In this document: positions 17,159-25,706 of the stretch, piece by piece | Position numbering within the stretch: the first letter of the stretch is position 1 | Layout of the letters: each line of letters starts with the position of its first letter | Source: JAPUDQ01 sp049644865 | GTDB taxonomy: Bacteria > Patescibacteriota > Saccharimonadia > Saccharimonadales > Saccharimonadaceae | Reading direction: 5' to 3' | Assembly: GCA_049644865.1 (NCBI GenBank) | Contig: JBARSV010000018.1 | Coordinates: 1-64,000, forward strand | DNA length: 64,000 bases | Notes under the pieces: generated by a model | The model's input: only the letters and a program-made list of their open reading frames with translations | The model's database searches: none | Told to the model about the DNA's origin: nothing | Position numbers and translations under genes: made by a program

Positions 17159-17662
17159 CTACTGGTCGGCGCGCATGCCGCCAGGTCCACCATGCCCGTG
17201 ACCATGGCCGCCCATCAGGAGGTAGCGGTACTGGGCATCGATACCCTGCTCTTTGAGCCAGGCCTCAAGCGCTGTACGGCGTTCGTCCATCTTGGCTTTA
17301 CGTTGTTCACGCGTCAGGTCTTGATCAGCGGTACGGTTTGCCTCGCGCTCTTTTTGCAGTTCAGCCCGCTTGGCATTCAACGCATCGGCCTGTGCATGGG
17401 TGAGTTTACCGTCTTTGACTAACTGAGCTATCTTGTCTTTGATCTCTTGCTCATGCTGCGCCTGCATCTGCTCACGATTGGCGTCGAAGACGGCTTTGAC
17501 ATCGGACTTGTTCAGGTTAAATTTATTGGCAAGTGCATCGACCAGACTCGACATATGATCGTTGCCGTTACCTGTGGTGGCGGCATTTGCCACAGCGACA
17601 CCTGTGACACCGGCCGCGCCGATAGCTGCGACAGCTCCTATGATTGCTAATTGTTTTTTCAT
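17159..17662 (-). CDS. Secreted helical protein with His/Gly-rich tail
   Basis: 167 residues. A clear signal peptide (MKKQLAIIGAVAAIGAAGVTGVAVANAA) is followed by a charged helical region with alternating EAF-hand-like repeats (NLNKSDVKAVFDANREQM; KDGKLTHAQADALNAKRAEL) and the tail GGHGHGHGGPGG, a likely metal-binding segment. The KDGKLTxxQAD motif is common in secreted DUF2680-like proteins. The start has AAAGGAGT 6 nt upstream, and the mRNA has a leader. It lies directly upstream of a two-component system and resembles in layout (not in sequence) the CpxP/Spy accessory proteins of other envelope stress systems. Confidence 0.75.
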   Translation of the reverse strand: MKKQLAIIGAVAAIGAAGVTGVAVANAATTGNGNDHMSSLVDALANKFNLNKSDVKAVFDANREQMQAQHEQEIKDKIAQLVKDGKLTHAQADALNAKRAELQKEREANRTADQDLTREQRKAKMDERRTALEAWLKEQGIDAQYRYLLMGGHGHGHGGPGGMRADQ

Positions 17663-17743
17663 ATCTACTCCTTTTACTTATGCTATACCGCGCGTCCGCG
17701 ATACACCCTATACTAGCGAGTAAGATTGAGAAGATTCTGAGAA

Positions 17744-18646
17744 TTATGCACTTTTTTCGTGTGACAAGTGATCAACAGTAGCGCCGAGGAGGAGTGACAG
17801 AGCCGAGAGATTGAGCCAAATCATGAGTATGATGATGCCCGCAAACAAACTATAACTATCGCTAAAATTCGCAAAATACCGCACATAGACAAAGAACAGT
17901 GCCGTTACCGCCACCCACAGACCAGTTGCCACGAGCGATCCCCACGACACCCAGCGAAACCGTCTGGCATGCGCTGGCGCGATCTTGTACAGTACATCGA
18001 TCGCTGCCATGACGACACCGATAAGCACCAGCCACCGCGTGATCGCGATGAGCGTGATCACCCACGGCGCTAGCCCTATACCAGCTAGCCACTCTTCAGT
18101 CACGGCCATCAGTGGTACGAACAGCGCGAGTATCAGCACGATCAAAAATGTCATGTAGATACTGAGTCGTTTGAGTTTGAAGATGCTGCGCGATTCTTTG
18201 AGTCCATACGCGACATTGAGCGCCCGCACGAGATTGTCGGCCGCACCCGATACACTCCACAATGCGACGAACAATGCGATGACGGCTGCCGATAGTGACA
18301 CGACCGGTTTGTCGAGTAGGTTACCCAATTGAGCTGTCACTAAACCAGCAATGTCTTTGGGCAGATAGGTATTGAGTGTTTGCACCGTTTCCTGAAACCG
18401 GTCGGGCAGTATAAAGAGCGACGAGACTGACACCAATAGCACCATTAGTGGGAAAAATGCCAGCGTGCCATAATAGGCGATCCCCGCCGCCAGCATACCG
18501 ATATTTTTGTCGCCCATCGCCACGCGCGTTTGATATGCGACCTGTTTCCACCGTGACCACTTCATGTCCGCAAGATCACGATCAAGAGATCTCAACCCTA
18601 ACACTATCGCCGCATCACTCCAAAAACCTCGTCGTCTTTTGCCCAT
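17744..18646 (-). CDS. YihY/BrkB-family membrane protein
   Basis: 300 residues with about six membrane helices. The family pattern IGMLAAGIAYYGTLAFFPLMVLLVS is near residues 48-72, SAVIALFVALWSVSGAADNLVRALNVAYG near 120-150, and the final LLLGATVDH near 285. The family (once misnamed RNase BN) probably transports or organises envelope components, but its function is unproven. TATACT (18656-18661) is 9 nt before the ATG. It is divergent from the HD hydrolase at 18706; the two start codons are 59 bp apart. Confidence 0.9.
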   Translation of the reverse strand: MGKRRRGFWSDAAIVLGLRSLDRDLADMKWSRWKQVAYQTRVAMGDKNIGMLAAGIAYYGTLAFFPLMVLLVSVSSLFILPDRFQETVQTLNTYLPKDIAGLVTAQLGNLLDKPVVSLSAAVIALFVALWSVSGAADNLVRALNVAYGLKESRSIFKLKRLSIYMTFLIVLILALFVPLMAVTEEWLAGIGLAPWVITLIAITRWLVLIGVVMAAIDVLYKIAPAHARRFRWVSWGSLVATGLWVAVTALFFVYVRYFANFSDSYSLFAGIIILMIWLNLSALSLLLGATVDHLSHEKSA

Positions 18647-18705
18647 ACTACGACTAGTATAGCGCTCTTGTTTCCGTCTGCGAAACCAGGTGCTACTATA
18701 AGATC

Positions 18706-19305
18706 ATGACAGCTACACCACACCGTCATCTATTTGATCTTCAGAAACTTGTCATTAACCTCGCGCTAATCGATCGCAATCATTACCTTGCCGGAACGGA
18801 TCGCCGTGAAAATGATGTCGAACATAGTTACATGGTTGCCGTGTTGAGTTGGTTTATCATCGAAAAATATTCACTACCGCTCGACCACGCCACAGTGCTC
18901 AAATACGCCCTCTCCCATGACATCGTCGAGGTCTACGCTGGCGACACGAATGCGTTTGCAAGCAAAAAGGAGCGCCAACAAAAGCAAAAAAACGAAGCTG
19001 CATCGCTCGCCCGCCTAACAAACGAGCTTGACGACTTCCCCGCACTCATCGACACAATGCGGTCATACGAAGATAGGCAAGATGATGAATCATTGTTTGT
19101 TTGGACTGTCGATAAGTTGCAGGCACTCATCATGGGCGACCTAGACACGTGGCGACCATACGAGGAAATGATCATATCGTATGATGATTTCTGTCAAAAA
19201 TACGACTCTGAAATTCTGGCCAACTCATCACCCTATGCACGCGAGATATTTGAGGGCTTCGTCGAATATTCCAAAACCACATACTACGACAAGCCTGTTG
19301 CATAA
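18706..19305 (+). CDS. HD-domain hydrolase, YfbR-like
   Basis: 199 residues. HD superfamily metal ligands are visible in NDVEHSYMVAVLSW (His) and YALSHDIVEVYAGDT (HD), with a distal Asp in VDKLQALIMGD. The layout matches the 5'-deoxynucleotidase YfbR and related HD proteins that dephosphorylate dNMPs, so a nucleotide-salvage role is likely. A TACTAT -10 box lies 6 nt before the ATG, predicting a leaderless mRNA. Confidence 0.88.
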   Translation: MTATPHRHLFDLQKLVINLALIDRNHYLAGTDRRENDVEHSYMVAVLSWFIIEKYSLPLDHATVLKYALSHDIVEVYAGDTNAFASKKERQQKQKNEAASLARLTNELDDFPALIDTMRSYEDRQDDESLFVWTVDKLQALIMGDLDTWRPYEEMIISYDDFCQKYDSEILANSSPYAREIFEGFVEYSKTTYYDKPVA

Positions 19306-19342
19306 TACCTCTTTGTGACAATCACCGATCAACTTCATAAAA

Positions 19343-20521
19343 TTACAATGGCGTATTGTGAGCAGTATTTTTCATATACAAGCTCCTTGTTATCGCCATA
19401 CTCAAAACAATGATCGCGGCTGCAGCTACAGTTGGCACCCATAGCCCGACTCGTATACCGGCGTGCTCGATTAGCCACCCAAGATAAATACTCACCGGTA
19501 TGGCAACAAATCTACCAAATGCAGAGATAACCGACAGTATCGTCGCGCGTACCGATGAAGGCGTGTGTTCTTGTACGCGAGTCTCGATCTGATTGAGCAG
19601 TATGTTGGCTCCGACAGCCTGCACAAATATCAAACTAATCGCCCACGGATGGTCAAAGATCATCATTCCTACAACTGGCAAGCTTGCCAATACAACCGCC
19701 ACCCACACGTGACGATAAAAATAATGAGCGATAAAACTACCGAGCGCCAATGCAAATGCATACACCGCCCACAAGATACCAATCGCCTCGACACCGCTGA
19801 TATAGCTCGACATATAGACTTGGCCCATATCGAGGAAAAAGACCGATATGACCGTCAGCATCACCGCCATACTCACAAGCACTGCGAGCAATCGCTGTGT
19901 CACAATGCGCTTCGTCGCGCTTCCGACTTGGAAGAGGAACTTAATTTTATTTTCATCTTTGTGATACCGAGGTTCATGCAAGCTCAACATCACGATTATG
20001 TTGAGTAGGCATGAGATGACCGTCACAAAAAATGTCACGCGATATGACCAATGCGAAGCGATAAATCCACTCGCGATATTGCCCACACCTGCCCCTACGA
20101 GAAACAAGCCGTAGGCTCGGCCAGATATCTTGCTATACAGCTTCTCTTTGCCGAGCTCGTGAAGTGTATCGTAGGTAATCGCCTGATACGTCCCGTTCAC
20201 CGTCACCATGTAGATACCGTAAAAAACTGTACCAACCAAAAACGTTGCAAGTGAGGTGGCACTACCATAGAAAACCGACGCAATCGCCAGCGCCACTGCC
20301 GACACCACCAGTAGATATTTCCGACTCCATCGGTCAGCGATCATGCCGGAAGGTATATCAAATACAAGACTAAATGCCGCTAAAAATGCGATGTTGATAC
20401 CAATCCCAATCGTGCCCAGACCAATACTCAGCATAAACAACTGCTCGATACCATACCAAAACACCAACCCCGTCAAAAAATTACTGAGATATAGTTTGTG
20501 GATATCACGCTCGGTGCTCAT
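19343..20521 (-). CDS. Major facilitator superfamily transporter
   Basis: 392 residues with 12 predicted helices. The motif-A-like loop FDIPSGMIADRWSRKYLL (about residues 53-70) is diagnostic of MFS. The substrate is unknown; a drug or small-metabolite exporter is the usual guess. TATACT (20528-20533) lies 6 nt before the ATG. Confidence 0.9.
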   Translation of the reverse strand: MSTERDIHKLYLSNFLTGLVFWYGIEQLFMLSIGLGTIGIGINIAFLAAFSLVFDIPSGMIADRWSRKYLLVVSAVALAIASVFYGSATSLATFLVGTVFYGIYMVTVNGTYQAITYDTLHELGKEKLYSKISGRAYGLFLVGAGVGNIASGFIASHWSYRVTFFVTVISCLLNIIVMLSLHEPRYHKDENKIKFLFQVGSATKRIVTQRLLAVLVSMAVMLTVISVFFLDMGQVYMSSYISGVEAIGILWAVYAFALALGSFIAHYFYRHVWVAVVLASLPVVGMMIFDHPWAISLIFVQAVGANILLNQIETRVQEHTPSSVRATILSVISAFGRFVAIPVSIYLGWLIEHAGIRVGLWVPTVAAAAIIVLSMAITRSLYMKNTAHNTPL

Positions 20522-20675
20522 TCGCTCAGTATATCAAAGCTTATCGCGGTATTTCTCCAAATTACACTGCATTGTACATCACGCCTATAGAAAATCGACC
20601 CCCAATCTGTTACAATCTGCTATGTTCAACTACAAAAAAGTGTGGCTGAACCAAATAAAAATTACTTGTCTAAAC

Positions 20676-20768
20676 CGATAAAAATCTGTCGATTTTTATC
20701 GAGAGGAGCCGTAACGAGAAACTGAAGCTTTCAAACTAGTTTGGAAGCGGAAGTTGACAGTGAACGGC
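20676..20768 (+). ncRNA. Candidate structured RNA upstream of tRNA(CAT)
   Basis: The 280 bases between the MFS promoter and the tRNA contain no gene. Within them, CGATAAAAATC/GATTTTTATCG (20676-20701) is a perfect 11-bp hairpin. A second fold pairs GCCGT (20708-20712) with ACGGC (20764-20768), AACT with AGTT (20720, 20752), and GCTTTCAAAC with GTTTGGAAGC (20727-20748, one G-U). A TATGTT or TACAAT -10 lies near 20611-20625. It could be a leader co-transcribed with the tRNA or a separate small RNA. No Rfam class recognised. Confidence 0.4.
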
Positions 20769-20802
20769 GACGAAGCACCTTCCAGCTATACGAACACAAT
20801 AC

Positions 20803-20879
20803 GGCACCATAGCTCAGCTGGTTAGAGCGCAGGACTCATAAGCCTGAGGTCGGTAGTTCAAGCCTACCTGGTGCTACCA
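20803..20879 (+). tRNA. tRNA with CAT anticodon (elongator Met or lysidine Ile2)
   Basis: 77 nt with CCA encoded. Acceptor GGCACCA pairs with TGGTGCT (first pair G-U), D arm GCTC...GAGC, anticodon loop CTCATAA, T arm GGTAG-TTCAAGC-CTACC. The lowest pair of the anticodon stem is A-G. Elongator Met versus Ile2 cannot be decided by eye. The 3' 26 bases are repeated exactly at 21030-21055, and the last 6 bases plus the terminator are repeated at 25647-25689, marking this gene as an integration site. Confidence 0.95.
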
Positions 20880-20916
20880 CGCTAAGACCCCACTCCTTGT
20901 GGGGTTTTTGCGTGGT
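20874..20916 (+). repeat. 43-bp direct repeat, left copy (tRNA 3' end plus terminator), probable att site
   Basis: Starts CTACCACGCTAAGACCCC and ends TTTTTGCGTGGT; identical to 25647-25689. It contains the tRNA's CCA end and its terminator (CCCCAC...GTGGGGTTTTT). An outer stem ACCACGC/GCGTGGT includes the CCA itself. The interval between the two copies is 4.8 kb and AT-richer than its flanks. Confidence 0.85.
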
Positions 20917-21029
20917 GATAGAGATCATTGAACTATCCCACCGATAGGCGTTCATTGCCGCGAATGGCAATGAACGTTTTCAAAGCTTGGCCGAGGAAAT
21001 AGCTTTAGCTGTTGAGGAGCATAAAGACC

Positions 21030-21055
21030 CGGTAGTTCAAGCCTACCTGGTGCTA
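21030..21055 (+). repeat. 26-bp duplication of the tRNA 3' end
   Basis: An exact copy of tRNA bases 20851-20876 (T arm and 3' acceptor strand). It is followed at once by a different terminator, GACAACCC (21056-21063), 7 nt, GGGTTGTC (21071-21078), GTTTTT. A copied tRNA 3' end is the classic footprint of tyrosine-recombinase integration. Confidence 0.85.
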
Positions 21056-21100
21056 GACAACCCTAGTGACGGGTTGTCGTTTTTATTTAAAGGAGAAAAT

Positions 21101-21445
21101 ATGTCAAAACAGAGAAAGAGCGTTAAACCATATCAACTATTCATCATAGGTTTTGTATTACTATTGCCGAGTATATTCAACTTGCTACCAACTATGTTTG
21201 CAGGCATTCTTGTATGGTTCGGACTCTTCTTCTGGGTCGTAGCTATATTCAAATGGATAGGCGGTTTATTTAAAATAGCTGGTAGTCCTGTCTCAATAGC
21301 CAAAACGCAGAAGAAGATGTATGACTTAAACAAAAGCAAGAATCCTAACGTAAGCAAGGAAGTTCAAGGATTTAAATCAAACCTTAATATGAGTCCTGAT
21401 AAGCTCCTTGATGAGGTTTGTAAGGTGATTCCTACAAGCTACTGA
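21101..21445 (+). CDS. Small two-helix membrane protein of the island
   Basis: 114 residues, not recognised. The start MSKQRKSVKPYQLF has AAAGGAGA 8 nt upstream; reading frames that begin earlier would translate the tRNA fragment and are rejected. Two membrane segments (about residues 12-30 and 35-55, FAGILVWFGLFFWVVAIF) are followed by a polar, Lys-rich cytoplasmic tail of 50 residues. AT-rich, like the NTPase gene that faces it across 176 bp. It may be a partner of the NTPase, though the two genes converge rather than share an operon. Confidence 0.7.
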   Translation: MSKQRKSVKPYQLFIIGFVLLLPSIFNLLPTMFAGILVWFGLFFWVVAIFKWIGGLFKIAGSPVSIAKTQKKMYDLNKSKNPNVSKEVQGFKSNLNMSPDKLLDEVCKVIPTSY

Positions 21446-21621
21446 TACGTATACATAGACATAACCAAAAACTGCTAGGAATCCGCCGATTTACAGATGT
21501 AAAAGTATGGACTTTTCATTTGTTGCTTATGGTACGGTTATGGCATAAAGTAGTACCCCATCGAACAGGACTTACGCCAGTACACTCGGCGAGCCCTACC
21601 ATACCCCACCAACTACTTTCT

Positions 21622-24600
21622 TTACCAATCCCTCTTCATATTTACTTGAATTTGACGACCTTCATTAATCGTCTGCTTTTTACTAACCATCCCGAGTCTA
21701 TCTATGCGCTCCACAAGTGTCTGATTGTACGTTTCGTTGGCCAGCTTCGGCCTCTTTAGGTGTTGCGTCAGAGATATGTAGGGCTCACCGAGCTTTGCAA
21801 GTGGTTGAGTAATGCTTGCAATCGTAACATCGTTTTCTGGCATGAGATTGACTAGACCAACCGTTGCTTCGTCCCGTAGGCTGCCAGCCTTAGAGAAGAG
21901 AGTGGCAAGAACATCAGGAGCAAGTTGCATACTTTGAGCATAAGCATATTCAACAAAATTACCTGCCGCACTATAGCTGAGCATTCCTTTGAAAGTATCG
22001 ATGTCTACAATTACTCGCTTCTTTAGTTCGTCAAGATGTTCAGCTGAGGCTATCCCGTCAATATCGTCGGCTTTCCATTCAACTTCGTTAATATACGTAA
22101 GTAGCTCTGAGGAATTATCGATATAATGCTTCCTCGTACTCCAGCTTAATTCAGAGATTTCATTAAGATTCTCGGCTGTATCTTCAATCGAACCGTTCTT
22201 TAATAGTTGTCCGTAAAGATCGCCCTCTTGCGGAGTGATTTCTGCCACATCAACGAAGGTTGCGTTATAACAGTCTTTGACGATATTCACCTTAACATCG
22301 ACCTGTACGTTAGGGCTATTGAGTATGGCGATTATTAACATATCCTTAGCTCCAGCATCCCGAGTATCCATTGAGCTATCAAGAACAAGTGTCCCGACAG
22401 TATTTAGGTAAGTGCCCAGTATTTCATCTACAACTTCATTCTCTGAATGACCGTATTCATAGTAGTCAAGTGCATTACCAAACGTATTTGAAATAATTAC
22501 ATGTTGGATAGCCTGTGTCCAAGCACCTGCTTTAAGACTGTGTAGCTCATCTACCAGACAATTAGCGAGATCTGCATGATCTAGCAACTCGCCAAGACTA
22601 TCCTTTGCATTGCTTGAAACATCATTAATAATTTCCTCAAAGCCTTGATCTCCTTTGATAGAGAATTGCTTAACTTTCAAGCCGTCTAGCATTGTGATGT
22701 ATTCGTCAAAGTGACTGAGTATATTGGCATACAATTCTTCCTGACTCTTCTTGATCGTATCCAACGAGTAGTCCTCGCTGCCCAAGATTTGCTTTAAATT
22801 GTCGGCGTTAATCACGTATAGTCCATTATCAATAACAGCACGTTTTACTTTTGCACTGAGGCTGTCCATTGATTCAAAGCGAGCATTCAGTTTCTTGAGG
22901 ACATGCTTAATGCTATCTACCTTGCTTTGTTCGGTGCTTGTTTTTAATGCACTAATCTCAAAAGCGTTTTCAACTATGTACTGAGTAACTTCATCATCAA
23001 CTTTGTACTCTTTGCGCACATCGGTATTTACTAAAGCTGTACTGATCAAGGCGTTGCGTTGCTTAGGCTTGATCAGATTACTCTTAACAATGAATTCAAA
23101 TACCCCATCCCATTCACGAGTAATGCGAGCTACGAATTTAGATAAGTTTTTGGTGTTTGATACATATTCATTGATGAACTCTTCGGCATTGTATTTACCT
23201 GCACCGATATTTGAAAGAATAACCCTCATCCTTCTATCGATCTGGTGAGTTACTAGATAGTCAACGATGCTAATGTTATACATGCTACGCTCATCAACAT
23301 ACGAGATATTCTCTCGCAATAGCTGTTTGATGTCTTTTGGATCAAGGTCGTAATAAATATCTTGTTGGTCTTCACGCTGAATGAATTGGATAGCAAAGTT
23401 AGCCGCATTCGGACTCATGCCGTCCTTGTGGTATACAGACGTGTAAAGAATATAATTTGAATCGATATAGCCCGATTTCAATAGATCGAGTGCTAGGCGA
23501 GGGTCAAACAATCGACCATCATTCAATATTTTTTCGACTATAGGCAAAAATTGCTCTTCATAAATAAGCATCAGATCTGCTATATCAATATGTAAGAGTT
23601 CTTTCTGCTCAACCTTAAGAACCTCGATCTCATCCTTAATATCTTGCTCTTCAGCAGCCTTCAGGGCAACCAGATCGATACTTCCTATTAATTCATTGGC
23701 TATGAATGCCTTGGTAAACGTTTGTTGACGCGCAACATTATAATTGGTTGGGTTGTGGGAGATAGTGAATTCTGCAGTCATATCTGCTTTGCTTAACTCT
23801 TCCCAAAAAGACAGGGTTTTAATATCATCCGCGCTGTATGCCTTACCATCGAAGTTGTAACTAATAATCTTTACGCCAGTTTGCGCGGCAACATCATCAA
23901 CATACTTCAGAAGAGTCTCGCCAAAACCTTTGGCTATTTTTTCAATGTTAAGGTTACTAGTGAGTCTCCCATTAAGCTCCGTAATCCGTCTCGTTACTTC
24001 ACGGCTTCGCTCGCCAATAAACTTCCTTCGTTCAGCATAAACATTATCAAGTACGCTAGTGCCGTCCTTAATATTCTCAAAGTCCGCCAGATAGGTATTC
24101 TTATATGCAACGAGTGCAAATAAGCTGTCATCGTCTAAAGAATTAATACCAGAATCTGTAACTACCTTGTCCTTGAAAACAACGAACTCGTTATACATGT
24201 TTTTGATCAGTCGCATGTCGTTAATGTGCTTAGCTACCGTTTCTATCAGGCCATCCGACACTTTGTGGCTAATTTTTTCTAGCATGTTCTTAATAAACAT
24301 CTTCGATGAAGAGATGGTAATGAACGGCACGACTGGAACAATAAGATCGAAAAACTTTGTCCTATTCGTAACCCTTGACTGAGAATCGCTTTCTTGTGCT
24401 GCGGCAAGCTCCTCCGCGACTTCAGTTGCTACACCAGATTCCTTAGCTTCTTTCTTATCTTCAGTACTATCATCAAATGTATTTTGGACAAAAACACTAT
24501 CTTTAATTGCATACACAAACAGCACTCGACCGCGAATTTGTTTTGAGTTATTGAGAATTGTATTTAGTTGTCTCAAATTCTCAAAGATATATAGCGTATT

Positions 24601-25455
24601 GAATCTATCAATATCTTCGATGATGACAATCCTGCGACCAGTAGCCTGAAAGTAGTAAATGATCTCATCTAAGTATTCATCAAAGTAGCTCTTCTCGCCA
24701 TCCAACGATAGCGACAACGGACCACCAGAAATCTTGTTCAACTTGATCTTACTTCCCCCAATAAACAGGATTATCGCGACACTCAGCCACGCGAAGAACC
24801 CTAGCGTCGCCCAAATATAAGGAGTTGGCCAATCAATACTCAACGACAACGATTCAACGAATTTACTAAAGTCGGTGGCATACCCAATGAAAATCAAGAT
24901 TGCTGCAATCCATAAACTGAGCAGCAGCACTGATAGCTTATTTGGTTTCGCGGCGCGATTATAGCGTGAGTTTGGAAGTGATGAAGGCTTATCGTTAAAT
25001 AAGATGTGCTTAACAATTTCCTTTTGAATCAAATTAGAAAGAACACCGAGACGCTTAGCTTTAGGATCTCCCTCGTCTGTCGTTATGTATTTCTCGATAT
25101 TTGCACCTAGTGTCGAGAATGATATTCGTACAACTTTTCGCTTCTTGTTTTTGACGAACCATTCTAGAATAGAACTCTTTCCAGAGCCATAATGGCCAGT
25201 AAGCGCAAGGTTCTTGATCTTCTTGTCCTTAGCCGCCTTATTTAGCGAGCTTACATACTGTGCGTGATGTTTCTTCTCGATAGTGGGGTAAAGTGGTGAT
25301 AGTTGATAGCCCGATGTCCCTCTCGCCACCCTGTAATCATTAAACTTATCCCGCCCATAAAGCACAGCCTGCTGTGCCCATTTTTTTGAGGTATCGATCA
25401 TAGACTTCTTGAGCTTATGTAGCTGTTCTTTTGATACAAGAGTTTTGATCTTCAT
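21622..25455 (-). CDS. YobI-family membrane P-loop NTPase (candidate defence cargo)
   Basis: 1277 residues. The YobI-type P-loop domain is clear: YQLSPLYPTIEKKHHAQY (residues 50-67), Walker A GHYGSGKSS (87-95), two membrane helices (about 175-193 and 213-233) inserted between Walker motifs, Walker B IVIIEDIDRF (275-285), LRQLNTILNNS, and RTKFFDLIVPVVPF. The long C-terminal part (about 850 residues) is helical and has no motif I recognise. This STAND/KAP-like design is frequent in anti-phage systems, but YobI itself is functionally uncharacterised to my knowledge. The gene is AT-richer than its flanks (25 of 60 G+C at 22861-22920, against 37 of 60 in zwf at 26101-26160). TATACT lies 9 nt before the ATG. 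Confidence 0.9.
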   Translation of the reverse strand: MKIKTLVSKEQLHKLKKSMIDTSKKWAQQAVLYGRDKFNDYRVARGTSGYQLSPLYPTIEKKHHAQYVSSLNKAAKDKKIKNLALTGHYGSGKSSILEWFVKNKKRKVVRISFSTLGANIEKYITTDEGDPKAKRLGVLSNLIQKEIVKHILFNDKPSSLPNSRYNRAAKPNKLSVLLLSLWIAAILIFIGYATDFSKFVESLSLSIDWPTPYIWATLGFFAWLSVAIILFIGGSKIKLNKISGGPLSLSLDGEKSYFDEYLDEIIYYFQATGRRIVIIEDIDRFNTLYIFENLRQLNTILNNSKQIRGRVLFVYAIKDSVFVQNTFDDSTEDKKEAKESGVATEVAEELAAAQESDSQSRVTNRTKFFDLIVPVVPFITISSSKMFIKNMLEKISHKVSDGLIETVAKHINDMRLIKNMYNEFVVFKDKVVTDSGINSLDDDSLFALVAYKNTYLADFENIKDGTSVLDNVYAERRKFIGERSREVTRRITELNGRLTSNLNIEKIAKGFGETLLKYVDDVAAQTGVKIISYNFDGKAYSADDIKTLSFWEELSKADMTAEFTISHNPTNYNVARQQTFTKAFIANELIGSIDLVALKAAEEQDIKDEIEVLKVEQKELLHIDIADLMLIYEEQFLPIVEKILNDGRLFDPRLALDLLKSGYIDSNYILYTSVYHKDGMSPNAANFAIQFIQREDQQDIYYDLDPKDIKQLLRENISYVDERSMYNISIVDYLVTHQIDRRMRVILSNIGAGKYNAEEFINEYVSNTKNLSKFVARITREWDGVFEFIVKSNLIKPKQRNALISTALVNTDVRKEYKVDDEVTQYIVENAFEISALKTSTEQSKVDSIKHVLKKLNARFESMDSLSAKVKRAVIDNGLYVINADNLKQILGSEDYSLDTIKKSQEELYANILSHFDEYITMLDGLKVKQFSIKGDQGFEEIINDVSSNAKDSLGELLDHADLANCLVDELHSLKAGAWTQAIQHVIISNTFGNALDYYEYGHSENEVVDEILGTYLNTVGTLVLDSSMDTRDAGAKDMLIIAILNSPNVQVDVKVNIVKDCYNATFVDVAEITPQEGDLYGQLLKNGSIEDTAENLNEISELSWSTRKHYIDNSSELLTYINEVEWKADDIDGIASAEHLDELKKRVIVDIDTFKGMLSYSAAGNFVEYAYAQSMQLAPDVLATLFSKAGSLRDEATVGLVNLMPENDVTIASITQPLAKLGEPYISLTQHLKRPKLANETYNQTLVERIDRLGMVSKKQTINEGRQIQVNMKRDW

Positions 25456-25646
25456 TAGATACTAAGTATAAAATTAAATACCATATAATAAAAGCATAAG
25501 CGTGTCTACGCAAAAGAGGTAGACGTCTTATTGTTCTATTACTGCTACTTAGGACTGTATGAGGTAGGGAATCCGCATGCTCTGGTATATTTCAGACGCT
25601 ACAATCAGTTCACGCTTTATCTGGTTCCAAGTGGTTAATAGCGTTT

Positions 25647-25689
25647 CTACCACGCTAAGACCCCACTCCTTGTGGGGTTTTTGCGTGGT
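25647..25689 (+). repeat. 43-bp direct repeat, right copy (att site)
   Basis: Identical to 20874-20916. To its left (25500-25646) I see only a small hairpin (GTCTAC/GTAGAC near 25504-25524) and no gene. To its right the zwf stop is 18 bp away. It closes the putative island. Confidence 0.85.
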
Positions 25690-25706
25690 AATGTAGAGTT
25701 TCGCAC

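Larger units (their letters stand above)
20874..25689. mobile_element. 4.8-kb tRNA-integrated island with YobI-type NTPase
   Basis: Bounded by the 43-bp repeats, with a further internal tRNA 3'-end duplication at 21030. It contains the small membrane protein and the P-loop NTPase, both AT-rich. No integrase, relaxase or phage gene is present, so it must have been mobilised in trans, by a lost recombinase, or by homologous recombination. The 176 bp between its two genes hold no recognisable feature. Confidence 0.7.

Noticed and set aside
20987..21100. Upstream extension of the small island membrane protein to a start at 20987
   Set aside because: It would translate the duplicated tRNA end and the terminator; a Shine-Dalgarno marks the start at 21101.
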